Below, one piece after another: positions 1-7,689 of a stretch of DNA of 46,525 nucleotides. Where the stretch lies: the NCBI GenBank assembly GCA_036004405.1, contig DASYRM010000011.1, forward strand, positions 1 through 46,525, given 5' to 3'. The position numbers were made by a program, and so were the translations under genes. Below the pieces are notes generated by a model, which was given only the letters and a program-made list of their open reading frames with translations, ran no database searches and was not told where the DNA came from. Numbering within the stretch: the stretch's first letter is position 1; every line of letters starts with the position of its first letter. Source of the DNA: DASYRM01 sp036004405 (lineage in GTDB: Bacteria; Acidobacteriota; Vicinamibacteria; Vicinamibacterales; UBA2999).

Positions 1-51
1 CCGGTGCGAGGAGTGACAACCCGGGGATCGCCGCATAAGCTCCGACTCGGC

Positions 52-1281
52 ATGGCGCGACCGACGGGCAGCGCCGATCTTCCGCTCCACGGCGGCCGCG
101 TCCCGGCTTGGCTCGCCGAGCGGATGAGTCGGCTCGGCCGCGTCGTCGCGGAGGCGATCGTCCTCCACTACGGACGCGAGGAGCTGCTGCGGCGCCTCGC
201 CCACCCGTTCTGGTTCCAGTCCTTCGGCGCCTTGATGGGCATGGACTGGCACTCCTCCGGCATCACGACGTCGGTCATGAGCGCGCTCAAGCGCGGGCTC
301 ACCCCGCGGGCGCAGGAACTCGGTATCTTCGTGTGCGGTGGGCGCGGACGGCAGTCGCGCCGGACCCCCGAGGAGCTGCGCACCCTTGGCGACCGTGTCG
401 GCCTCGACGGCGAGGCGCTGGTGCGAACCAGCCGCCTGACCGCCCGCATCGACAACAACGCCGTGGACGACGGCTTTCAGATCTATCTGCACTCCTTCGT
501 TCTGACCGCCGACGGCGAATGGGCGGTCGTGCAGCAGGGTATGAACGAAGCCAGCGGGCTGGCGCGCCGCTACCACTGGCACTCCCCCACCGTGCGCGAC
601 TTCGTCTCCGATCCGCACGCGGCGATCGTGGGCGAGCCGTCTGGCACCATTCGCAACCTGGTCGATGGGCGCGCCCGGCCGGCCCAGGAGGCGCTGCTCG
701 CGATCACGCGCGAGGACCCCGCACGGACGCTGGCCGAGGTGCGGCGCCTCGAGATGCCCACCCGCCACGACGTCCGCGCGCGCGACGTCCACGAGCGGCG
801 CCTCGGGTCGGTGCTGGCGCTGGCGCACGAGCGCGAGCTGCGCGACTTCGCCTCGTTCCTGCTCCTCGAGCAGCTGGGACCGAGGACGCTGCAGTCGCTG
901 GCGCTGGTCGCCGAGGTCGTGCACGGCGCGCCCGCCCGGTTCGACGACCCGGCCCGCTTCTCGTTCGCGCACGGGGGCAAGGACGGCCATCCGTTCCCGG
1001 TGCCACTGCAGGTGTACGACGAATCGATCAGCGTCCTCCGGCGCGCGCTCGACGCCGCCGCCGTGGGGCAGACCGAAAAGCTCGATGGGTTCAAGCGGCT
1101 CGACGCCTTCACCCGCGCCATCGAGCACGGGCGGCACCCCATGGCCGACGTGGCCGCCACCATCCGCCACGAGCGCGCCATTTCCCGCTCGCACGGCGGC
1201 CGCAGCGTCTTCGACGATCGCCGCGACGCGCACCAGCGCCCACCAAAGGGCCAGCTCGATCTCTTCAGCCGCAAGCCCTGA
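52..1281 (+). CDS. DUF763 domain-containing protein
   Basis: 409 aa, soluble, no signal peptide. The N-terminus (TGSADLPLHGGRVPAWL) and the block around HPFWFQSFGALMGMDWHSSG match my memory of DUF763, a family of unknown biochemical function found in bacteria and archaea. Other conserved-looking parts are the N-x2-VDDGFQIY-H block and the QGMN segment near residues 135-170. The protein ends in GQLDLF, a QxxLF-like pentapeptide resembling a sliding-clamp-binding motif, so a DNA-metabolism role is possible; that is my inference. I chose the ATG at 52 over a GTG at 4 because family similarity begins there. No good Shine-Dalgarno is seen, but a TAAGCT hexamer lies 10 nt upstream. It stands alone, about 40 bp before the BlaI promoter. 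Confidence 0.8.
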   Translation: MARPTGSADLPLHGGRVPAWLAERMSRLGRVVAEAIVLHYGREELLRRLAHPFWFQSFGALMGMDWHSSGITTSVMSALKRGLTPRAQELGIFVCGGRGRQSRRTPEELRTLGDRVGLDGEALVRTSRLTARIDNNAVDDGFQIYLHSFVLTADGEWAVVQQGMNEASGLARRYHWHSPTVRDFVSDPHAAIVGEPSGTIRNLVDGRARPAQEALLAITREDPARTLAEVRRLEMPTRHDVRARDVHERRLGSVLALAHERELRDFASFLLLEQLGPRTLQSLALVAEVVHGAPARFDDPARFSFAHGGKDGHPFPVPLQVYDESISVLRRALDAAAVGQTEKLDGFKRLDAFTRAIEHGRHPMADVAATIRHERAISRSHGGRSVFDDRRDAHQRPPKGQLDLFSRKP

Positions 1282-1324
1282 GCGGTGAGGCCAGGCAACG
1301 TTTCTGGCGGCGGCTCCGTCCATG

Positions 1325-1355
1325 TTGACATGCCACAGTTGTAGCATTAGGCTAC
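1325..1355 (+). promoter_or_regulatory. Promoter with embedded BlaI-type operator
   Basis: A perfect -35 hexamer TTGACA (1325-1330) is followed after exactly 17 nt by TAGGCT (1348-1353). Between them lies CCACAGTTGTAG (1333-1344), one mismatch from the BlaI/MecI dyad CTACA-N2-TGTAG. A second dyad, GTAGC-N5-GCTAC (1341-1355), covers the -10. The next gene encodes a BlaI-family repressor, so this is probably its own operator, controlling the 1409-5947 operon. The sequence match is direct; autoregulation is inference. Confidence 0.65.
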
Positions 1356-1408
1356 GCCTGTCGCACACGCAGATGCCGCGGGGTCGAGACCCGCGTTGCG
1401 AGGACGGG

Positions 1409-1798
1409 ATGCCGACGCAACCGCACAAACTGACGCGCCGCGAGCGCGAAATCATGGACATCCTCTTCGGGCTGGGCCAGGCGGCGGCCGAGGAGATTCG
1501 CGAACGCCTGACCGACGCACCCAGCTACTCCGCCGTCCGGACGATGCTGGCGCGCCTCGAAGCGAAGGGCACCATCCGCCATCACGAGGAAGGGCTCCGC
1601 TACGTCTACACGCCCACCACCTCGCCCGCCGCCGCGCGGCGCAGCGCCCTCAAACAGCACGCCCGCACGTTCTTCGGCGGCTCGTTCGGGGAGCTCGTCA
1701 CCTCGCTGCTGCGGCAGGAGACCTGGACTGACGAGGAACTGAACGGCCTGCGCGACGAAATCGAGCGGGCCCGCGCTGAAAGGAAGAAGAAGTCATGA
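1409..1798 (+). CDS. BlaI/MecI/CopY family transcriptional repressor
   Basis: 129 aa, winged-helix regulator. The N-terminal domain starts LTRREREIMDILF and carries the recognition region DAPSYSAVRTMLARLEAKG, followed by the wing (HHEEGLRYVYTP). The C-terminal dimerisation helix includes FGELVTSLL. Family members repress until cleaved or released when the partner M56 peptidase signals. The start is the ATG at 1409 with AGGACGGG upstream; an ATG at 1322 in the same frame lies before the promoter and gives no homologous sequence. The stop overlaps the next start (ATGA at 1795-1798), so translation is coupled to the M56 gene. It probably controls itself and the downstream M56 and permease genes through the operator at 1333-1355. 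Confidence 0.9.
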   Translation: MPTQPHKLTRREREIMDILFGLGQAAAEEIRERLTDAPSYSAVRTMLARLEAKGTIRHHEEGLRYVYTPTTSPAAARRSALKQHARTFFGGSFGELVTSLLRQETWTDEELNGLRDEIERARAERKKKS

Positions 1799-3504
1799 CG
1801 CCTGAGCTCGACATCCTGTTGAAGGTCACGGTCGTACTGCTCCTCGGCCTGCTCGCCACCCAGCTGGCGGCACGCGCCCGGGCGTCCGTCCGGCACCTGC
1901 TGCTCGCCTCGACGCTTGGCGCGCTGATCGCCTTGCCGCTGGCGGCGGCACTGGGGCCAGAGCTCGTGGTAGCCATCCAGCTCCCTGGGGCTGCCAAGCC
2001 CGCGGCGGCGACGGCGGGCGCACGAGCGTTCGCCCAGGCTCAGGCCCAAGCTCCGGCAAGACCCGAAGGCCTTGCCTCATCCGCAGCCAGATCGCTCGCC
2101 GGCGCACGAGGCGCGTGGGAGGCCTCAACCGGGATGTCGATTCCGGCGGCGCTCCGACTACTGTGGGCTGGCGGAGCCGTGCTGCTGCTCGCGTTGCTAG
2201 CCAACGCGCTCCGGCAGGTGCGGGCGGTCCGCCGCGGCGGCATCCCGTGGCTTGCCGGACAGACGGCAGCGGAGGCGCTGGCCCGCGAGTCGGGCATCGG
2301 CCGGCCGTTGACGATCATCCTGCACGAGGATGTGCCGGCACCAGTCACCTGCGGGTGGCGCCGGCCGACCATCGTGCTTCCCATGGACGCCCGCGATTGG
2401 AGCCAGTCCGATCTGCAGCGGGCGTTCGTCCACGAGCTCGAACACGTCCGCCGGGGCGATTGGCCGATGCAGCTGGCGGCGCGCGCGATCTGCGCCGGCT
2501 ACTGGTTTCATCCCCTCGTCTGGATCGCGTGGCGCCAGCTCGGTCTCGAGAGCGAGCGCGCCTGCGACGACGCCGTGGTCAACCGGGCGGAACAGGCCGA
2601 CTACGCCGAGCAGTTGGTGACGCTGGCCGAGCGGCTGGCGCGCAGCCAGGCACAGCCGGTGCTGTCGATGGCCAATCGCAGCGACCTCTCGGTGCGCGTC
2701 AGGGCCGTGCTCGATCGCACGCAGCTGCGCGGCCGCGCCGGCGCGTCGCTGGTGGCGGCAACGGTGGCCGCCGCGGGCATCTTCGTTCTGGCCCTCGCAC
2801 CCGTGCGTGTGGGGGCGGTTCCAGATCAGCGCGCGAATAGCGGAGGCCGCCGCGCCGTTGCCAACGACGTCGGCGAGCGCGTGTTGACTCGAGCGCTGCA
2901 CGAGGCACTTGTCGAGGCCGCGCAGAAAGGCGACATCAACGAGGTCACCGATCTGCTCAATGAGGGTGTCGACGTCAATACCGTGGTCCGTGGCGACGGG
3001 ACGGCGCTCCTCGTCGCCGCACGTCAGGGCCACCGCGGCCTGGTCAGCCTGCTGCTGGATCGCGGGGCCGACCCCAACATCGGCGTTCCCGGCGACGGCA
3101 ACGCGCTGACCATGGCGGCCAGTCATGGCCATCTCGATCTCGTCACCCAGCTGCTCGACCGCGGCGCCGACGTGAACGCCGGCGTCGAAGGCGATGGCAA
3201 CGCGCTCATCATGGCGGCCCGTTCGGGTCACCTCGACATCGTCACCGTGCTGCTGGACCGTGGCGCCCTCATCGAGGAGGTAGTGCCCGGCGACGAGAAC
3301 GCGCTCATCAGCGCCAGCGGCGCTGGCGCACTCGACATCGTCCGGCTGCTGGTCGGCCGCGGCGCCAACGTGAACGCGCGCGTCTGGGTCGAACGGGAAT
3401 GGCCCGATCAGCGGGGCGCGTGGCGAACCCCGCTGAACATGGCGGTCAGAGGCGGCCACACGGCGGTGGTCAGATATCTGCGGTCGGTCGGCGCGGTCGA
3501 GTAG
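1795..3504 (+). CDS. BlaR1-like M56 peptidase with C-terminal ankyrin repeats
   Basis: 569 aa membrane zinc peptidase. Hydrophobic segments lie at about residues 5-25, 35-55, 118-137 and 315-337. The metalloprotease core has HELEH (H213-H217, HExxH) and LESERACDDAVV (251-262), which holds the downstream zinc-ligand Glu region of M56 enzymes. Classical BlaR1/MecR1 then has an extracytoplasmic penicillin-binding sensor. Here residues ~366-569 are instead about five ankyrin repeats of the form 'DGNALxMAAxxGHLDLVxxLLDRGAD'. If BlaR1 topology holds, the ankyrin domain is periplasmic. It probably signals to the BlaI protein encoded just upstream (4-nt overlap), but the ligand cannot be a classical beta-lactam acylation signal because no SxxK sensor domain is present. 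Confidence 0.88.
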   Translation: MTPELDILLKVTVVLLLGLLATQLAARARASVRHLLLASTLGALIALPLAAALGPELVVAIQLPGAAKPAAATAGARAFAQAQAQAPARPEGLASSAARSLAGARGAWEASTGMSIPAALRLLWAGGAVLLLALLANALRQVRAVRRGGIPWLAGQTAAEALARESGIGRPLTIILHEDVPAPVTCGWRRPTIVLPMDARDWSQSDLQRAFVHELEHVRRGDWPMQLAARAICAGYWFHPLVWIAWRQLGLESERACDDAVVNRAEQADYAEQLVTLAERLARSQAQPVLSMANRSDLSVRVRAVLDRTQLRGRAGASLVAATVAAAGIFVLALAPVRVGAVPDQRANSGGRRAVANDVGERVLTRALHEALVEAAQKGDINEVTDLLNEGVDVNTVVRGDGTALLVAARQGHRGLVSLLLDRGADPNIGVPGDGNALTMAASHGHLDLVTQLLDRGADVNAGVEGDGNALIMAARSGHLDIVTVLLDRGALIEEVVPGDENALISASGAGALDIVRLLVGRGANVNARVWVEREWPDQRGAWRTPLNMAVRGGHTAVVRYLRSVGAVE

Positions 3505-3508
3505 ACCG

Positions 3509-5947
3509 ATGACCGCCCGGTGGCTCGGCGGCCTGGATCTCGTAACCGATCTGCGGTACGCCGTCCGCGTGCTGCGCAAGACGCCGGTGTTCACGGTCGC
3601 CGCCATCGGCACGCTGGCGCTCGGCCTTGGCGCCAACACCACCATCTTCTCGCTCGTGCGGACGGCGCTGCTCCGGCCGCTGCCGTACCAGCATCCGGAC
3701 CAGGTCGTGATGGTCTGGGAAGATCAGACCGCGGCGGGTTTCCCCCGAGGCACGCCCGCCCCTGCGAACTACCGGGATTGGCGCGCGATGAGCCGGTCGT
3801 TTACCGACATGGCGGCCACCGGGTTCGCGTTCGCGAACCTCACCGGCGATGGTGCGCCAGAGGTGGTGCTCGGGCGGCGCGTGACGGCCAACTTCTTCTC
3901 CGTGCTGGGGGTCCAACCGGCGCTCGGCCGCGCCTTCACCGCGGCGGACGACACCAGCGGCGCGCGGGTCGTGGTGATCAGCCACACTCTCTGGCAGCGC
4001 CGCTACGGCGGTAATCCGGGCATCGTCGGCCGCACGATTTCGATGAGCGTCGAGCGCGTCGGCGACGTCAAGCACGAGGTGGTCGGCGTCGCCCCGCCGT
4101 CGTTCGTGTTCATCGACCGCCAGATCGACTACTGGGTCCCGATGCAGTTCACGCCCGAGCAGGCCGCCGTGCGGGGTAACCACTTCCTGAGCGTGGTCGC
4201 CCGCCTGAAACCGGCTGTGTCCGTCGAGACGGCGGACTCGGAGATGCGGGCGATTGCGAAACGCCTTGGCGAGCAGTATCCGGATGAGCGTGATCACGGC
4301 GCCGTGGTCGTCCCGATCCGCGAACAGGTGCTCGGCAACACCAGAGTGCAGGTGATTGCCCTGATGACGGCGGCGGCCGTCATCGTCCTCATCGCCTGCG
4401 CCAACCTCGCCAGCCTGCTCCTGGCCCGCGCGTCGGTGCGCCGCGGCGAGTACGCGGTGCGGCTCTCGCTCGGGGCCACGCGTGGCCGGCTGGCGCGGCA
4501 GGTGCTCGTCGAGGCCCTGTGCCTGTCGGGCGCCGGCGGCGTGCTGGGCCTGGCGATCCCGCTGCTGACCACGACGTTCGTCGAGCGGATCGTACCCGTT
4601 GGACTGCAGGCATTCACGGTGTCGCTTTTGGATTGGCGCCTGCTGGCGTTTGCCGGCGCGCTCTCGATCGCCACCGGCCTGCTGTTCAGCCTGGGGCCGG
4701 CGCTGCAATCGGCGCACGCGTCCACCGCGGAGGTGCTGCAGCAGCACGCGCGCGGCGCTGCCGGCGGACAGAGCCGCGCGTTCCGCGACGGCCTGGTCGT
4801 GCTGCAAGTGGCGGCCACCCTGGTGCTGCTCGTGGCGGCGGGGCTGATGCTGCGGACGCTCGCCAACCTGAACGCCGTCGAGCTCGGATTCGACGCAAAC
4901 AACCTGCTGACGATGCAGGCGCCGCTGATGCCGAAGTACGCGGACCCGAGCCAACGGCCGGTGTTCTACCAGCGCATCATCGCCGGCATCGGCGCACTGC
5001 CCGGCGTGCGGGGGGCAGCGTTTGGCTCATCGCTTCCATTTCAGTCAACCGGCAACACCCGGCTATTGAGCGTCGAGGGACGTCAGCCCCTGCCTGGAGA
5101 CGTGCCGGACGTGCTGTACCGCGTAGGGACGTCCGACTATCTGCACACGCTTCGAGTGAGGCCGGTCGAGGGGCGCCTGCTCGACGCGCGCGACGGCGCC
5201 GACGCGCCTCGCGCCGTGGTCGTCAACGAAACGCTCGTCAGGCGATTCATGCCCGGACAATCGGCGCTCCGCCGACGGATCCGGTTCGACCCGGCCGAAC
5301 CGTGGTTCTCCGTGGTCGGCGTCGTGAAAGACGTCCTCGAGCGTGGATACCAGCTGGAGTCGAAGCCCGCTGTCTATCTGGCGCAGGCACAAGCGCCACG
5401 CTTTTTTCCGACCATCAATCTGATCGTGCGCGTCGACGGCGACCCGCTCGGTCATGCGCCGTCGGTCGAACGGATCGTTCGTGGTGTCGATCCCGACCAG
5501 CCGGTCCGCTTGATCCGATCGATGCGGGAAGTGATTGGTCTCACCGTTGCCGATCGCCGTCAGCAGACGACGCTGCTGGTCGTGTTCGGGGCGCTGGCGC
5601 TCGCCATCGCGGTGCTCGGTCTCTATGGGCTGCTGGCGCAAACCGTGTCGGCGCGGGCCCGGGAGATTGGCATTCGCATCGCGCTCGGCGCCACGTGGCG
5701 TACCGTGGTGCGGATGGTGCTGTCGCGCGGCGTCGGGCTGACCGGCGCCGGCCTGGGCCTTGGTGCTGTGCTGGCGTGGTCGGTCACGCGCCCCCTGAAC
5801 GCGCTGCTCTACGGCGTGGGCGCGGCCGATCCGCTGACGTTCGCCCTGGTGGCCGGCCTGCTCGCCGCCGTGTCCGCAGTGGCATGCGCGGTCCCGGCGG
5901 TCCGCGCTGCTCGCGTCGATCCGATGCTCGTCTTACGCGACCAGTAA
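3509..5947 (+). CDS. ADOP family FtsX/MacB-like ABC permease
   Basis: 812 aa. Starts DLVTDLRYAVRVLRKTP, the hallmark N-terminus of acidobacterial duplicated orphan permeases. Architecture: TM1 (~28-48), a MacB-type periplasmic core domain (~60-250), an FtsX TM block (~275-400), a second TM plus periplasmic domain (~425-660) and a final FtsX block (~690-800) ending in PAVRAARVDPMLVLRDQ. No ATPase is encoded beside it, as is usual for these orphan permeases. It begins 4 nt after the M56-ankyrin gene, so it is the third gene of the BlaI operon. Such permeases are often next to PadR regulators; linkage to BlaI/M56 is less usual in my experience. Substrate unknown; peptide or lipid efflux or mechanotransmission are possible. 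Confidence 0.9.
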   Translation: MTARWLGGLDLVTDLRYAVRVLRKTPVFTVAAIGTLALGLGANTTIFSLVRTALLRPLPYQHPDQVVMVWEDQTAAGFPRGTPAPANYRDWRAMSRSFTDMAATGFAFANLTGDGAPEVVLGRRVTANFFSVLGVQPALGRAFTAADDTSGARVVVISHTLWQRRYGGNPGIVGRTISMSVERVGDVKHEVVGVAPPSFVFIDRQIDYWVPMQFTPEQAAVRGNHFLSVVARLKPAVSVETADSEMRAIAKRLGEQYPDERDHGAVVVPIREQVLGNTRVQVIALMTAAAVIVLIACANLASLLLARASVRRGEYAVRLSLGATRGRLARQVLVEALCLSGAGGVLGLAIPLLTTTFVERIVPVGLQAFTVSLLDWRLLAFAGALSIATGLLFSLGPALQSAHASTAEVLQQHARGAAGGQSRAFRDGLVVLQVAATLVLLVAAGLMLRTLANLNAVELGFDANNLLTMQAPLMPKYADPSQRPVFYQRIIAGIGALPGVRGAAFGSSLPFQSTGNTRLLSVEGRQPLPGDVPDVLYRVGTSDYLHTLRVRPVEGRLLDARDGADAPRAVVVNETLVRRFMPGQSALRRRIRFDPAEPWFSVVGVVKDVLERGYQLESKPAVYLAQAQAPRFFPTINLIVRVDGDPLGHAPSVERIVRGVDPDQPVRLIRSMREVIGLTVADRRQQTTLLVVFGALALAIAVLGLYGLLAQTVSARAREIGIRIALGATWRTVVRMVLSRGVGLTGAGLGLGAVLAWSVTRPLNALLYGVGAADPLTFALVAGLLAAVSAVACAVPAVRAARVDPMLVLRDQ

Positions 5948-6018
5948 GCGCGCGCCGGCTGATCCTGCGCGGAGGTTTTGGTAGAGAATCTCTCCCACCC
6001 TTAATTCGGAGAGAGCTC

Positions 6019-6624
6019 ATGACCATGTCCCGTGTCTGGAGCGCCGCCGCGCGCGCCCTCGTGCTCACCTGCCTGACCGCGCCAACGGCATGGGCGCAAA
6101 ACCCGCCGGCGGCGCCGGCCGCAGCGCCACCTGCCGACGCAACGGTCGTGGCCAAGCCGACCTACGTGTCGATTCCGCTGGAAATCGACGTCAACCGCCC
6201 CGCGGCCGATGTGTGGAAGCGCATCGGGAAGTACTGCGACATCGGCGAGTGGTTCCAGATCCCGTGCACGATCACGCAGGGCAAGGACGGCGAGTTCGGC
6301 GCGGTGCGGTCGGTGGCCAACGAAGTGCTCGTCGGCAAAACCGAACTCTCGTACACCTACACTCAGCCCGTGCGCGCTGGCCGTCCCTATGACCTCTATC
6401 ACGGCACGCTCGAAGCGCGCCCGGTCACAGCCACCACGTCGAAGCTGGTTTACACGCTCATGTTCGACAACTCGATGCTGGCCGACGACGCCGCAAGAGC
6501 CGCTGACCGTGCGCGACGCGTGACCACGTTCACCAGGGCGTTGCAGAACATGAAGACGCTGGCCGAAGGCGGCACACTGCCGCCGCCGGCCCCGCGCGCC
6601 GGCGGACCCGGGCGCGGCAACTAA
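6019..6624 (+). CDS. Secreted SRPBCC (START-like) family protein
   Basis: 201 aa. A signal peptide (residues 1-~26, cleavage after AWA) precedes a low-complexity Ala/Pro linker and an SRPBCC-like domain (~48-185): 'SIPLEIDVNRPAADVWKRI' is the typical first strand and helix, and a long C-terminal helix runs through RVTTFTRALQNMKTLAEG. The fold binds hydrophobic ligands; no ligand can be named. The start at ATG 6019 has CGGAGAGAG 4-13 nt upstream. A TAGAGAAT element at 5982-5989 could be a -10. It ends in a Pro/Gly-rich tail. It lies 71 bp downstream of the permease and may be separately transcribed. Confidence 0.75.
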   Translation: MTMSRVWSAAARALVLTCLTAPTAWAQNPPAAPAAAPPADATVVAKPTYVSIPLEIDVNRPAADVWKRIGKYCDIGEWFQIPCTITQGKDGEFGAVRSVANEVLVGKTELSYTYTQPVRAGRPYDLYHGTLEARPVTATTSKLVYTLMFDNSMLADDAARAADRARRVTTFTRALQNMKTLAEGGTLPPPAPRAGGPGRGN

Positions 6625-6669
6625 ATACGCGGATCGGAGTCTAAAGCCACGTCAACTGGAGGCGTGGCC

Positions 6670-7521
6670 ATGCTACGAACAGGTGTCGCGGCGATCGGCA
6701 TCGCTATTTCGGTCGCCGCGGCCGCCACCGCGCAACGCGGGCCGGTTTCCTTCACGCTCACCTGGGTCGATCGCCAGGGCGTCCGCACGCCCATCGGGCC
6801 GCTGCCGCCGGGCACGTTCGCGCCGCGCCTTTCCCCCGACGGACGGCGGGTGGCGTTCGACACCGGCGACGGCTCGGTGTGGATTGCGGAGCTCGCCAAC
6901 CTCGCCGCGCCGCGGCGTCTCGCGACCGGACGTTTCCCGATGTGGTCGCCCGACGGTACGCGCCTGCTGTTTGCCGGCGCCAACGGATTCCAGTTGTACT
7001 GGCAGGCCGCCGACGGCAGCGGCGAGCCCGAGCGCATCGCCGAGACGGCGCGGGCGCCCGAGTCGTGGTCCACCGCGCTCGGCCTCGTCAGCTACATCAC
7101 CCTCACCGGCACCTCCGACTACGACATCTGGGCCTTCGCGCCGGGCGACCGATCGCAGCGACCGATCATCGTCGAGCCGACATCGGCCCAGATGAGCAGC
7201 CGGTTCTCACCCGACGGCAGATGGATCGCCTACCAGTCCAACGAGACCGGGCGCTTCGAGATCTACGTCGAGCCGTTCCCGCGCACCGGCGCGCGCACGC
7301 GCGTGACCGACGCCGGCGGCGAACGCCCCGTGTGGTCACCTGACGGGCGCGAGATCTTCTACGACAAGGAAGCGACGCTCTACGTGGTCGCGATCACCAC
7401 GGGGCCTGCGGTGTCGGTACGCCCGGTGGCGCTGCCGATCTCGGGATTCCTCCAAGCGACCGGGCGGCGCTTGTGGGATGTCTCTGCCGATGGCACGCGG
7501 TTTTTGATGATGTTCCCCTGA
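6670..7521 (+). CDS. Secreted PD40/TolB-like beta-propeller protein, C-terminally short
   Basis: 283 aa. After a signal peptide (1-~22) come PD40 blades with the motifs LSPDGRRVAF, WSPDGTRLLF, FSPDGRWIAYQS and WSPDGREIFY. The layout equals the C-terminal propeller of acidobacterial Ser/Thr kinase-TolB fusions, including the 'YVEPFPRTGARTRVTDAGG' blade, but there is no kinase domain and the protein stops at 'SADGTRFLMMFP', where relatives usually continue for 20-30 residues to NWFEELK. It may be a free-standing propeller derived from such a fusion. ATG 6670 was chosen because GGAGG (6658-6662) lies 7 nt upstream; GTG 6664 would be too close to it. Confidence 0.78.
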   Translation: MLRTGVAAIGIAISVAAAATAQRGPVSFTLTWVDRQGVRTPIGPLPPGTFAPRLSPDGRRVAFDTGDGSVWIAELANLAAPRRLATGRFPMWSPDGTRLLFAGANGFQLYWQAADGSGEPERIAETARAPESWSTALGLVSYITLTGTSDYDIWAFAPGDRSQRPIIVEPTSAQMSSRFSPDGRWIAYQSNETGRFEIYVEPFPRTGARTRVTDAGGERPVWSPDGREIFYDKEATLYVVAITTGPAVSVRPVALPISGFLQATGRRLWDVSADGTRFLMMFP

Positions 7522-7689
7522 ACCGCGCGGCGACCGAGCTACACACCGCTCCGCAACCGTTGCACGGCCGTGCTGGCCTCGTCTGGGGACGAGGTTCGCT
7601 TCATTACCGCTAAACGCTCATATCGCGGCACTTCTCAGGCTGCGCTGCCTCGGCGCGCTTGTTGCACCAGTGACTCGCGGAGGACGTAT

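Noticed and set aside
4..51. GTG start of the DUF763 protein at position 4
   Set aside because: Family similarity begins right after ATG 52; the 16 upstream residues look like leader sequence.
2197..3645. 482-codon open frame on the minus strand over the M56-ankyrin gene
   Set aside because: Low-complexity antisense translation opposite a gene with clear domains; no motif or start signal.
3470..4954. 494-codon open frame on the minus strand over the ADOP permease
   Set aside because: Arg/His/Gln-rich shadow of the permease; no recognisable domain.
7577..7594. Terminator hairpin CCTCGTC-tggg-GACGAGG after the PD40 gene
   Set aside because: Stem of 7 bp without a following T-run and 55 bp after the stop; too weak to call.
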